A stretch of 10,294 bases of DNA from Pelagophyceae sp. CCMP2097 (lineage: Eukaryota; Sar; Pelagophyceae), in the NCBI GenBank assembly GCA_026770575.1, contig MU657197.1, forward strand, positions 285,006-295,299. Direction: 5' to 3'. The notes below the pieces were generated by a model. The model did no database searches. It was not told the origin of the DNA and was given only the letters and a program-made list of their open reading frames with translations. Within the stretch, counting starts at the first letter, position 1; every line of letters starts with the position of its first letter. Shown one piece after another: positions 1 to 7,668 of this stretch. The position numbers and the translations under genes are program-made.

Positions 1-6
1 TAAGGC

Positions 7-138
7 ATGTCAAAATCTCAATAAGGCGGATATTTGGGATTTTATCAAATCTATTTTCATTTTAGCACAAACCTCAAAAATAAGAATTTTGGGATTTTAT
101 TAAATCTTTAAATATCTGCCTTATTGAGATTTTGACAT
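7..138. mobile_element. 132-bp AT-rich foldback MITE (family A)
   Basis: The arms 7-35 and 110-138 are reverse complements at 28 of 29 positions and begin ATGTCAAAATCTCAATAAGG. The AT-rich spacer holds a direct repeat of TTGGGATTTTATYAAATCT at about 33-53 and 88-107. There is no room for a protein. No convincing target-site duplication is visible: the flanks just outside share nothing beyond an uninformative AT, and only six bases precede the left arm. This fits a MITE or another short foldback element. It could also be the end of a larger palindromic structure cut by the window edge. The superfamily is unassigned. Confidence 0.7.
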
Positions 139-819
139 CTTTGGTTTTGGATAATATCGGATTTTTGCTTTTGCTTTTTGGCGACTCTTTCAATTGACTC
201 TTTAAGCTTTTCGACTTCCTACATCGGTCCCATTCCTCGCCACGGCGATTTCGCGCCCGCCCGCGAGACTACGGGCATGCGCACCGGGGCTGCGCGCCGG
301 GGACGGTGCGGGCGCCGAGCGATTTCGGCCGCGCCGTCGAATCAGCCGCGACCACCCTCTCGGGAAGCGCTCCGAGAGACACGGAGGTCCCCTACGCGCG
401 CTCTAGCTGGAGCGCCTACAGCGTCGCGACGACGGCCGATGGCGCCAAACTTTTTTTTTTTGACCAGGCCCAAGTAGACGCCACCGCGCGTCGACCCGCC
501 CCGTTTCCAACACCGCTTAGCACCGCCCGTCGACGCGAAATCCCTGTTACAAGGATCCAGATCGATTTAGATCCATGGTTTTGGTAAAGAGTGCTTTTGG
601 TTTGGACTTTTGGTTTTGGATTTTCGGAAATAAAGTGGGAACTGCTGTACCAACCTGGAGCAGGAGCGAGCCTCAGGTTTTTGGCCGGCGGTTCATCGAA
701 GTGCGCGATTTCATTCCGGCGCGTTCGCGTGTTCGGCCTCTTTTAAAGCTCCTGGCAACCGCCGGTGGGTCTCTGGAGGCGACCGGCCCGGGCCGCTGTC
801 GGTAGACCCGCTTCTCAAA

Positions 820-960
820 ATTACGATTCTCGAATTGAGACAAATTGTTTGATGGAGTCGACGCGCCTCGACGCGAGCTTTCACGATCCGCCAACTTTAG
901 CTCCGCGGGCGGGGTCCGCGCTGAGATACTCGCGCCCAAAGTTTAACGGAATGTCGTTTT
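820..960 (-). pseudogene. Possible decayed fragment related to the PIH1/CS-domain exon at 8542-8820
   Basis: Two blocks also found in the CS-domain exon occur here in the same order, strand and reading frame. GAGATACTCGCGC lies at 923-935 and 8653-8665. GTCGACGCGCCTCGA lies at 857-871 and 8623-8637. The gap between blocks is 51 bases here and 15 there, a difference of 36, so phase is kept. Read on the minus strand, this copy gives REYLS, then a diverged stretch with an in-frame stop, then SRRVDSIKQ. The intact gene gives REYLA and SRRVDEVKS. This suggests an old, broken paralogous fragment. Chance similarity in GC-rich sequence is a serious alternative, because the remaining sequence aligns poorly. 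Confidence 0.25.
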
Positions 961-1390
961 AAATTTTTGGTAAATTTGACTTTGGAACATGCGTGCAGTA
1001 CTTAAGATTTGATATGAACCTCCCGAGGCGCGATTATCGAGCGCAGCGAGCCAAGTTTCGCCCAAACGAACGCGCAAAAGTGGGGCTGCCGAGCCTAGGC
1101 CCGACGGCCTTCCCCGAGCCGCCAGGCGAGGTCCCGCGGCTGCGCGCGTACGCATGGTACCTCCCGAGCATGGACCCGGCTTCATATTGGGGCAGTTCGA
1201 CCGCATCGGGGAGTTGGAGCGCTTCAGGCGAGACCATTTTCGGACACACCGAAAACAGCCCGCGCGCCTCCAGGGGAAAGGAGTCTCGCGGTTCCGGGGT
1301 ATAGGCGCCGTGGCGCGTCCGTCGCGACACTCCTGACCCCAGGGGACGTCGGTGCGCGGCGGGTCGGTGCCTCTCAAGTCGTAGTTTGAG

Positions 1391-1443
1391 AGGAAAGCCA
1401 ACCATTTCGTTGAAAGCCAACCATTTTCCGTTGAGGCCAACCT
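1391..1443. repeat. Three-copy short tandem repeat
   Basis: The unit GAAAGCCAACCATTT followed by CGTTGA occurs at 1393 and 1412. A diverged third copy (GAGGCCAACC) starts near 1434. The period is 19 to 22 bases. No function is evident. Confidence 0.75.
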
Positions 1444-1652
1444 TACACGCGGCGTTTTGTCTTTCTAGTGATTTCGGCTCGCTGCGCTCGAAAAGCGGGT
1501 CTGCTGTTGGTGGCTGACTTTTTCAGAGATGGGTTTCTTCCGATTCGGAAGGAAACGTTCCCAAGGAAACGCCTCAAGTCGAGGCCAGGGATGGCCGCGA
1601 CGACGGCGACCCGGGCCTCGCGCCGGACCTGCTGGAGTGACCCTCTCGGCCC

Positions 1653-2201
1653 CAGGAGCTTAAACGGGTTCGGGTTTACCCGAAACCCCCGGGTCGGGTT
1701 TGCCGGGTTTGCGCGTTTTGGCCGACCCGTCTACCCGCGGGTCTGGCCGTGGCACAAACCCGAACCCGCGCGGGCGCGCCGGGTGGCAAACCCGCGGCTA
1801 CCCGACAAACCCGCGGGTTCTGGCAGGCGCCGGCGCCGCACCTGGAAGACCGAAACATCTGGGATCGCACCGGGTTTTCTCCGCTCGGGCTTCTCTATTC
1901 GTGTGTATCATATATTGGACCTCGGGCCGCGCGGTCGCGAGCGGCGCCGACGCCACGGGTACGGTGGCTCTCCGGAAAGGGGCTTTAAAGTACGGGTTCG
2001 ACCCGAACCCGAACCCGAACCCGACCCGACCCTAACTTTTGGGTGTGCTGACCGGCAAACCCGCGACCCGCGGGTCTGGCCGTGGCCCGAACCCGAACCC
2101 GACCCGAGAAGACGGGCTTGGTCGTTCGAAAAACCCGCGACCCGAGGGTTCAGCACAAATTGAAAACCCGACCCGACCCGAATACACCGTTTAAGCTCCT
2201 G
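1653..2201. mobile_element. 549-bp hAT-type MITE with ACCCGA subterminal repeats
   Basis: The ends are exact inverted repeats: CAGGAGCTTAAACGG at 1653-1667 and its reverse complement at 2187-2201. The outer flanks are CTCGGCCC (1645-1652) and CTCGGCAC (2202-2209), an 8-bp direct repeat with one mismatch. That length is the hallmark of hAT transposition. Inside each TIR lie degenerate copies of CGGGTTCGGGT on the left and ACCCGACCCG on the right, with more in the centre (about 1996-2030 and 2086-2105). Clustered subterminal repeats of this kind are typical of hAT transposase binding sites. A 21-bp exact direct repeat, beginning ACCCGCGGGTCTGG, occurs at 1733-1753 and 2066-2086. The open frames across the unit are low-complexity translations of the repeats, with no transposase or BED-finger signature. 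The TIR start CAGGAG departs slightly from the usual hAT end, so the class rests mainly on the 8-bp duplication. Confidence 0.8.
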
Positions 2202-2481
2202 CTCGGCACACGGCGAGGCCGAAGAGGAATTGCGGCGACGACGCGCGGGCAGGGCCTTTCCGATTTTGGTGGTTCCAGAGCGCCTTTGTTCCCTTCGATT
2301 CGGTGCAGCGCTCTCGGCATCGAGTCCGTCTGACTTCCCGTTTCAACCAGACCGCAAGCCAACCCTTTTCCGGGAGTCGTTATTGAAGATCACCCATGCG
2401 CAATTTTGTCTGTCCGTCTGTCGGTCTGTCTGTCTAATTCGCAGTTCTATACGTGCGGAACCTTTTCCTACAGAAACACTA
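2202..2481. other. Spacer between two elements, no gene seen
   Basis: This 280-bp stretch separates the hAT MITE from element B. It holds a short TCTG-type microsatellite (2408-2435) and otherwise no recognisable coding or RNA feature. The few open frames have no domain that I can identify. Confidence 0.6.
2408..2435. repeat. Imperfect (TCTG)n microsatellite
   Basis: The sequence alternates TCTG and TCCG/TCGG units for about 28 bases, shortly before the left end of element B. Confidence 0.85.
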
Positions 2482-4108
2482 CAGGGTGAATGTGAGAGTA
2501 AGATAATCGCCAAAGGCAACCCGTTGCCTTTTGGCTCTTAAAATTTAAGCGAATCGACAGTGCCTGCCGCCTTTGCCTTCTTAAAATATAAGATATTCGG
2601 CCTTGGGGACTGTCTTCGGCCGTCCTTGGGCGACAAATATGGCAATGCAGTTGCCCGTCTTGTCTAAGTGGTGCACCTTGGGGCCGTCCCGAGCTGTTGA
2701 GTCGCGACGAGCGTCGCCTCGAGGTCGCACCCGACGGCCATCGTCTCAGCGTGAACAAGCCGCTGACGGTGAAGTTCTTGAGCGCGCAAATTTGCAATCG
2801 CTTGCGAGTCCGTGCGATGCCTGGAGCGCGATCATCTGCGCGCCGTCAGCGCCGCGGTGTGCCGTGGAGACGTACAACCCCGTCGCCGTCGCTGCGACGG
2901 TGAGCACCAGGTACCTCCGGGGTCCCAAGAAGGGTCCCCCAAAAAATGGCCCGAGAAGGGTCCCCAACAAAATGATTCATACCGCACTCACGCTCTTTCG
3001 CACGTGGCCGTCGACTGGGGATTCTAGTTCCGAACTATGCATGGTCCAACACCGCCAGGCAAGCGCCGGGGCGTCGGCCGACTAGCGTGCTTACAGGGTT
3101 CGCGGGCGGGGTCAGGGAGGTTGCTCGACTGTTGGGTCAATGCTGGCCATAGGAAGATGCCCGACGGCGCGCGCCGCTCCTCACGGGCGATCCCCGCAGC
3201 CGAACAGGCCCATAAACGCCAAGAGGCGCGGCGCGGGGCGCCGTCGTCCTAGACGCCATGCCCACCTCGCGGTCGTGCCTCGTGGTCGCATGCAGCCGCC
3301 TCATCCGCACCAGGGCGATTCCAGAGGATGGTGCGGCGTGTGCCCTTGCTCCCGACGTCACGGGAGCGCCGCGTGTGCGCGCCACCGCCACCGCCGACCG
3401 CCTATTTGATTTTGGAACTTGGACGCCCTTCCGTTTCAAAGGCCCGGGATGCTCCAAGGCTTGGGATGTTCCACGCCGGCGTGGCGCAGAGATCCGACGA
3501 TGCACTACGGCGGACGGCGGCGCTTTGTTGGCGCTGGACACGGCGGGGGTGTCGTCGTCTGCGGCCTAGGTGATGGAGGCATGGACACGTTGAAACTGGT
3601 GCTATGCAGGTAGGCGCTTGACAGATTGATGCTCTCGCTCCGTGGCGAGGCCCTCCACCAGCTCGGATCGACCTGTGGCAGGAAATACCCGAGACAAGTG
3701 CAATGTACGGCGCACACACGGCGCGCCTTGGACGACGATGCATTAAGCCAAGCGCATGGGCCCTTCTTAGTGCTTCTTTGTGCTTTCGAGACTTTACATA
3801 TTGACTGAAGCCTCTGCTGTTCACCTTAGAAAACAGCCTCCCATGCAGATACGGGGTGCTATAACTGCGTCCAGCATTCTGTTTCCGGTTCGAATCCCCC
3901 GTTTTGTATTGTTTTGCCCCTTCGCCTCTTGAAACATTACATTTTTTTTCTTCCCACCACTCAAGCACGCGCGCGGCGGGCGAAACGTCTTTTCAAGATA
4001 ACGTCGGCCCGCCAGCGCCTTTTGCTTTCTTAAAAAATAAGCGACTGGCGGCAGAGACCGCCTTTGCCTTTAGATAAAATCCATTATCTTTCTCTCACAT
4101 TCACCCTG
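2482..4108. mobile_element. 1.63-kb TA-flanked non-autonomous DNA transposon (family B)
   Basis: The terminal 28 bases at 2482-2509 and 4081-4108 are inverted repeats matching at 26 of 28 positions, starting CAGGGTGAATGTGAGAG. Both ends abut TA (2480-2481 and 4109-4110), consistent with a Tc1/mariner-like TA duplication. A 3-bp ACT duplication with termini one base longer is an alternative. A second copy of the left end occurs at 10168, so this is a dispersed family. Next to the left TIR is a near-perfect hairpin, GCCAAAGGCAAC (2509-2520) against 2523-2535. A block with TTAAGCGA and CCGCCTTTGCCTT occurs in the same orientation near both ends (about 2537-2580 and 4031-4072). No open frame in the interior resembles a transposase. 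A segment near 2697-2810 on the plus strand (DGHRLSVNKPLTVKFLSAQI) reads a little like captured coding sequence, but I do not recognise it. AAGGGTCCCC and its surroundings repeat at about 2929 and 2955. Confidence 0.8.
2509..2535. repeat. Subterminal hairpin of family B (left end)
   Basis: GCCAAAGGCAAC pairs with GTTGCCTTTTGGC across a CC loop, with a single bulged T. The same hairpin is intact in the second family copy at 10195-10221, so it is a conserved feature of the element end. It may be a transposase-binding or end-folding structure. Confidence 0.75.
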
Positions 4109-4110
4109 TA

Positions 4111-4433
4111 CTAATCATTGGACCTCAATGCGGCCCATAACCCATTGTTGGAACCTGATTATTGGACGATGGTCGGGAGGACTTAACGCGCGCTGTGGTC
4201 CGCTTTTATAACACACCCGCTTCACCAGCGCCTTGGGCCGCTCCTCCGAGGCTCCCGTCTGGCGGGTGTGGTATAAAGAGTCCATATGGAGCGCGCACCA
4301 GGTCACTCATTGTCCAACTCGGGCATGAGCGAGTAAACTGCCATTGAATTTGCTATTGAATTTGCGTAAAATGCAAGGATTTGTTTGGCCCGACGATTAG
4401 TAGAGAGAAAAGCAAGACCCGCGCCTATGCAGC
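4111..4433. other. Intergenic stretch with an inverted repeat holding two TATA-like boxes
   Basis: No gene is recognisable. The arms 4205-4220 and 4262-4277 are reverse complements at 15 of 16 positions (TTTATAACACACCCGC on the left), with a 41-base spacer. Each arm carries a TATA-like string pointing outwards (TTTATAA and GTATAAAG). ATTGAATTTGC is tandemly duplicated at about 4344-4366. The right arm could serve as core promoter for the frame starting at 4434, but this is inference from the motif alone. Confidence 0.4.
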
Positions 4434-5039
4434 ATGCTGCTGCGCGCGGTTGCGAGGGCGGCGCGAGGGTTGGACCGGCTGTGCCGATCCGTCCTTCACC
4501 GCAGCTACATCGCAGCCGCCGACCCCTTAGTGGATGCCCGAGTGACTAGCCTGAATGGCTCAAACCCCTTTGTGGGCGCCCGAGTGGCAAACCCCGTTGT
4601 GGGCGCCCGAGTGGCAAGCCTGAATGGGTCCAGTGATCCCGAGTGGGACGACGCCCGAGCGGCATGCCTGAATGGCCCCAGTGATTGTGAACCCGTTGTG
4701 GTTGTTGCTCCAGCGGCAAAGATGATGTGCGAGTGGCGCGCATGTGCTCGGAGGAACTCTGCGTTCAAGAAGCATAGGTTTCCCGCGCCGGTCGGTCAGG
4801 CTTGGATTCGCGTGGCGCTCCTCTCCGCGCTTGTGTTCCCGCACGCGCCGCAGCCGCCGCGCGTGCATGCGCCGGCACATCAGAGCGCGCCGGCTGACCA
4901 GGCACGCGATGTTTTGGTGTGGTTGCGTGTGCCCCTAAAATACCCAAACGCAAGGGGCAAATACCCAAACGCAAGGGACAAAGGCCCCCTCCGGGGGTAT
5001 GCAGTATCTCCGGTGCGCCATGGTAATAGAGCACCTTGA
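4434..5039 (+). CDS. Hypothetical 201-residue repetitive protein (doubtful gene)
   Basis: I do not recognise this frame. It is the longest open frame between elements B and C. It begins with an Arg-rich, Asp-poor segment (MLLRAVARAARGLDRLCRSV) that resembles an organelle-targeting helix in composition. Residues from about 34 to 83 are internally repetitive (variants of GARVASLNGSSD). At DNA level, TGTGGGCGCCCGAGTGGCAA is exact at 4571-4590 and 4599-4618, and GCCTGAATGG occurs at 4549, 4618 and 4666. Near the C terminus a 7-residue unit (KYPNARG, then KYPNARD) follows an in-frame 21-bp tandem repeat at 4941-4977. Both repeat sets keep the frame open, which can happen by chance in GC-rich repeats. 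No catalytic motif or conserved domain is visible. An exon of a larger gene or a non-coding repeat are equally possible. Confidence 0.25.
   Translation: MLLRAVARAARGLDRLCRSVLHRSYIAAADPLVDARVTSLNGSNPFVGARVANPVVGARVASLNGSSDPEWDDARAACLNGPSDCEPVVVVAPAAKMMCEWRACARRNSAFKKHRFPAPVGQAWIRVALLSALVFPHAPQPPRVHAPAHQSAPADQARDVLVWLRVPLKYPNARGKYPNARDKGPLRGYAVSPVRHGNRAP
4941..4977. repeat. Two-copy 21-bp tandem repeat
   Basis: TACCCAAACGCAAGGG occurs at 4941-4956 and 4962-4977 with a 21-base period, which is a whole number of codons in the frame that begins at 4434. Confidence 0.85.
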
Positions 5040-5604
5040 AGTTCAAAGAGAGTGAAAGTTCACGCGAGCTCTTAAATGACTGGGCCTAGTGAAGTGAAGA
5101 GAGAAGCGACGCTTATTGAGGCTGCAAATCATGGTGAAGTGAAGTGAACTAGTAAATCCGCGGGTTTTCCTAGGCATTTGCTGAAAATGACATACAATTG
5201 TATCGTACTCTGGCGGGCGGGCCGTCACCGCGCCAAGGCGGTATCGTATCTGCAGTGTCTCAAACTGCGATTTCACGAATTCGGCAAAACCCTCGCCGTC
5301 GCGTTCGCCCACACGCACAAGCAGCCGCCGATGTTGATATTTTTCGTTTTTTGTTTGAAGTTCATCAGGTTCGTGCTAAGTTGGTTGATCCGACTAAGCC
5401 AGGGAAAGGCCCTTCGGGACAGGATGGCAGCCCTTCCGGTCTGCCTGCCCTGTAATTTATTATTATTATTATTATTATTATTACAAGGCGGATCCGCGGC
5501 GTACCACGCGCTGCGGCATCAGCGCCACCGATATCCCTGCGTCCTGCCTCTGCAGACTGCGCGCGCTGCCAGCCTGGGGCGTTCTAGGATTCCTACCGTT
5601 GCTG
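5040..5604. other. Stretch without a confident gene before element C
   Basis: GTGAAGTGAAG-type direct repeats occur at about 5089-5101 and 5134-5147. A minus-strand frame at 5318-5043 contains a fairly protein-like run (GEGFAEFVKSQFETLQIRYR), and a plus-strand frame covers 5178-5636. I recognise neither. The plus-strand frame runs through the (TTA)9 microsatellite as poly-Leu, which argues that it is not a real gene. Confidence 0.4.
5457..5483. repeat. (TTA)9 microsatellite
   Basis: Nine uninterrupted TTA units are bounded by TGTAA on the left and CAAGG on the right. A triplet A/T tail like this can mark the 3' end of a non-LTR retrotransposon. No reverse transcriptase or endonuclease sequence is recognisable upstream, so only the microsatellite is called. 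Confidence 0.95.
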
Positions 5605-5621
5605 CTAGAATAATGGTCAAT

Positions 5622-5807
5622 TTAAGAACCGGCTAAGCGAAAAAAGCAGAGGCCCGGCGACGCCGTTGTTTTTGCGGTTTTGACGCTGCCAGAGGACGCA
5701 CCTGGGTCCCCTCCATGCATCCCCAAATCATGGCGTTCGCGGAGGATCTCTGTGAGAAATTTAGCATAGGCAGAGTCCGGACCGACCATCGGTTCTTTCA
5801 AAAACAC
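5622..5807 (-). CDS. Possible captured exon (61 codons) inside the left end of element C
   Basis: This frame nearly coincides with the 178-bp segment (5631-5808) that interrupts the left terminal repeat of element C. The first half reads like a genuine peptide with an amphipathic helix (DSAYAKFLTEILRERHDLG). The frame then passes through CCAG/GTGCGT on the minus strand near 5702, a good match to a eukaryotic 5' splice site. The residues before that point could therefore be an exon of a host gene carried by the element, and the rest intron. I do not recognise the protein. Chance openness over 61 codons cannot be excluded. Confidence 0.25.
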   Translation of the reverse strand: MFLKEPMVGPDSAYAKFLTEILRERHDLGMHGGDPGASSGSVKTAKTTASPGLCFFRLAGS

Positions 5808-5877
5808 TTGGTCAGATTAAGAACCGCCTTTTTAAAACGTATTATCGCCGAATATTGAAAAGGAGAAGACAAACATG

Positions 5878-6412
5878 GCCCTGGACACCAAAATTAAAGT
5901 GAGCGACGAGAGCACTTTTACCGGGCGCAACTTTGGCGCGCGCCTTTTTGGGGCGCGTGTGGGCTCATGCGATCGAGATTGGGCGACATCCAGCAGGTAG
6001 AACACAAGCTAGGAAAGGCGGAATTTAAGCCCCAATCTGTCCAAAAACAGGCCAAAACAACATCTTGTGAGACGACTAAACGTTTGGCGATACAATGCGA
6101 AGGGCCGATGGCGCATCGCCACCCGAGCCGAGCACGCCCCCGGCCAGCCATCGAGGCGCAAGCAATGTCCTCCTTGGTAAATACCAAACGAAGGGCTTAG
6201 TCGCATCACAACATGTTGTTTTGGCCCTTTTTGAGCAAAGGGGACTTTGATTCCGCCTTGACTATCTTTTGTTTTGCCTGTTGGATATCGCCCAACCTTG
6301 ACTCTACAGGTCCGTTTGCGCCCGACTAGGCCGGCGCCAAAGTTGCGCCCGGGCAAGTCTCGTCGTCGCGGCGTTTTAATAAATTTTGAAAGTGGTGTCC
6401 CGGGCCCTAGAC
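5878..6412. repeat. Diverged long inverted repeat (arms about 200 bp, loop about 110 bp)
   Basis: The plus strand from about 5878 to 6085 aligns with the reverse complement of about 6193 to 6412 through colinear blocks. These are CCGGGCGCAACTTTGGCGC, TTGGGCGAYATCCARCAGG, AAGGCGGAAT, GGCCAAAACAACATSTTGTG and CGACTAA, plus GGACACCA and a CGACGA-rich stretch further out. The blocks keep their order with small gaps, so this is an old inverted duplication rather than random hairpins. The minus-strand frame 6638-6009 and the short plus-strand frame from 5874 both translate the shared blocks (GRNFGA, PKQH). The duplicated unit may therefore once have been coding, or the open frames may be coincidence. 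Confidence 0.8.
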
Positions 6413-6704
6413 ATACGAGACTTCCAAGTACATAGCGCCAACGAGCGCGGCGCGGCCTTTTCGCTTGTCTAAGAATCTTGCTCGTGCCTTTTGTCTGGGA
6501 CTTCTTTTCAGTTGGCGATAATTTATTTAGCGAAATCCACGTGCCGATGGAGGCTCCTCGGACTCTTACTCTTTTGTGTTTAAATTGTGTTTGCGCTACT
6601 ACTTGTCCAACGTCATAAGCTCCTTCCGACCTTACCATGGTGACACTCGCAACACTGGGCTAAAATAAAGTTTAAACCTTTGGGGAATCCGTTGAGCTTC
6701 GGGT

Positions 6705-6753
6705 GCTCCTTAAAATGGATTTTTAATGGTTCGACAGCCTCGGCTTAAGGAGC
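6705..6753. repeat. 9-bp inverted repeat (hairpin)
   Basis: GCTCCTTAA (6705-6713) is the exact reverse complement of TTAAGGAGC (6745-6753), with a 31-base loop. Confidence 0.7.
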
Positions 6754-6928
6754 TTTCCGGCATTTTGTGTGTATTTTTGTGAGTCCGCCGCGTCTGGCGC
6801 GTCACAGACCCGCCCAACGTGTGGCCTGAGAGTCGGTAATGGCCAGGACTTAGGTGGACTCGGTTTATCGACTCTCTGGCCATACGTTGGCCCACCAGCA
6901 GCCGAACTCTGAGGAGCTAAAATAACGC

Positions 6929-6947
6929 AGACTCTCGTAGAGAGTCT
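6929..6947. repeat. Perfect 8-bp hairpin with 3-base loop
   Basis: AGACTCTC, loop GTA, GAGAGTCT. It lies inside element C with no U-tract after it, so I do not call a terminator. Confidence 0.8.
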
Positions 6948-7440
6948 CTCGCGACTCCGGGGCACGCGCACCAAACTCTTTGCTTCGGCGCGTCAAGCCC
7001 GAGGTGGCCCATGAGCACGCGCAGTGGCGCCTCGGCCGAGCGCCCGCAGCGCCCGCCAGGCGCGCCAAAGGGAATCCCGGGGGCCAACTGCCTTAAAGGC
7101 GGGAAGTCTGCCTCCCTTAAGCCCAATGCAACGTGAGGGACATGCGTGCATGAATTCTGGGCAGATTTCGGGTTCGAGCCTGGTTTTGCTGCACTTCTTT
7201 TTTGCCCAAGTCGGCAAAAAATTATCGCCTTTGTATCTTCTCCGCGCTGGTGGGGGGCAGCAGGGACCGTTTTTCGTACGCTTCGCCGGCGGCGGCGCCG
7301 TAGGCCTCCGGTTCTTAAGACCGCTTTTTTTATAGAGTGTCGCGTGCCCGAGCCGCGGGGTTGCGCTGCTAATTTGCTGGGAGGTTAGGGCATCTACTAG
7401 GTAGTTTGGGGCGTAGAATCGCGCGGCGAGCTTAATTTTT

Positions 7441-7641
7441 TCATTCGGCCGCGTCTAGTTCGAATCTAGGCCATTTTGGGGTCGGCATATCTTCTGGAGT
7501 GGCGCCCACGAAGAAACTGAGAAGCCAGGCGGATCCGCAGTCGAAATCTATGTCGATAATGTTTAAGAATCCCCAGCCATTGCCGCCTCCCCATCGCCTG
7601 CGATGTCGTTGAAAGGTGTTATTATTGAAAACGACGTGCAT
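7441..7641 (-). CDS. Unrecognised 66-codon frame in element C
   Basis: The translation has a protein-like composition (GWGFLNIIDIDFDCGSAWLL, then SFFVGATPEDMPTPKWPRFE) and lies in a less GC-rich part of the element than its surroundings. I recognise no domain. It could be a captured host exon or a remnant of an element-encoded protein. No partner exon with clear splice signals is visible nearby. Confidence 0.2.
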   Translation of the reverse strand: MHVVFNNNTFQRHRRRWGGGNGWGFLNIIDIDFDCGSAWLLSFFVGATPEDMPTPKWPRFELDAAE

Positions 7642-7668
7642 TTTAGTTTTTTTCCTTCCATTGGATTT

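Larger units (their letters stand above)
139..1652. other. Gene-poor stretch, no confident gene
   Basis: This 1.5-kb stretch has several overlapping open frames on both strands, none with a recognisable domain. Two segments read somewhat like protein: plus strand from 1154 (VPPEHGPGFILGQFDRIGEL and onward) and, antisense to it, minus 1290-1100. Both cannot be genuine and neither has a clear exon structure. Other contents are a T-tract near 450-460, TTTTGG-rich sequence at 570-625, a perfect 7-bp inverted pair around 1537-1551, and a 16-bp inverted repeat with copies at 1038-1053 and 1476-1491. The tandem repeat and possible decayed gene fragment are listed separately. Confidence 0.5.

Noticed and set aside
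4..140. Target-site duplication around MITE A
   Set aside because: Only an AT dinucleotide can be matched and it is part of a symmetric CAT/ATG context, so it is uninformative.
1038..1491. 16-bp inverted repeat TCGAGCGCAGCGAGCC as another transposon
   Set aside because: The motif is itself nearly palindromic and of a type common in GC-rich genomes. Similarity does not continue outside it and no flanking duplication is seen.
1996..2036. Telomere-like CCCGAA/CCCGAC/CCCTAA run
   Set aside because: It is degenerate, lies between hAT-type ends and occurs in opposite orientation at the two ends, so it fits subterminal transposon repeats better than a telomere.
3885..3905. tRNA B-box-like GGTTCGAATCC
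   Set aside because: The T-stem pairs at only two positions and no matching acceptor, D or anticodon arm is present.
3402..3968. 188-codon minus-strand frame in element B
   Set aside because: The composition is Arg/His/Ser-rich without motifs, and overlapping frames on the other strand are equally open.
5178..5483. Non-LTR retrotransposon 3' end with TTA tail
   Set aside because: No reverse transcriptase, endonuclease or target duplication is recognisable, and a plain microsatellite explains the tail.
6009..6638. 209-codon minus-strand frame in element C as a transposase
   Set aside because: No DDE catalytic pattern or DNA-binding domain is visible, and much of it lies in the two arms of the internal palindrome.
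7400..7480. tRNA-like T arm (TCTAG, TTCGAAT, CTAGG)
   Set aside because: The T arm is good, but the upstream sequence offers no acceptor partner for CCATTTT and no proper anticodon arm.
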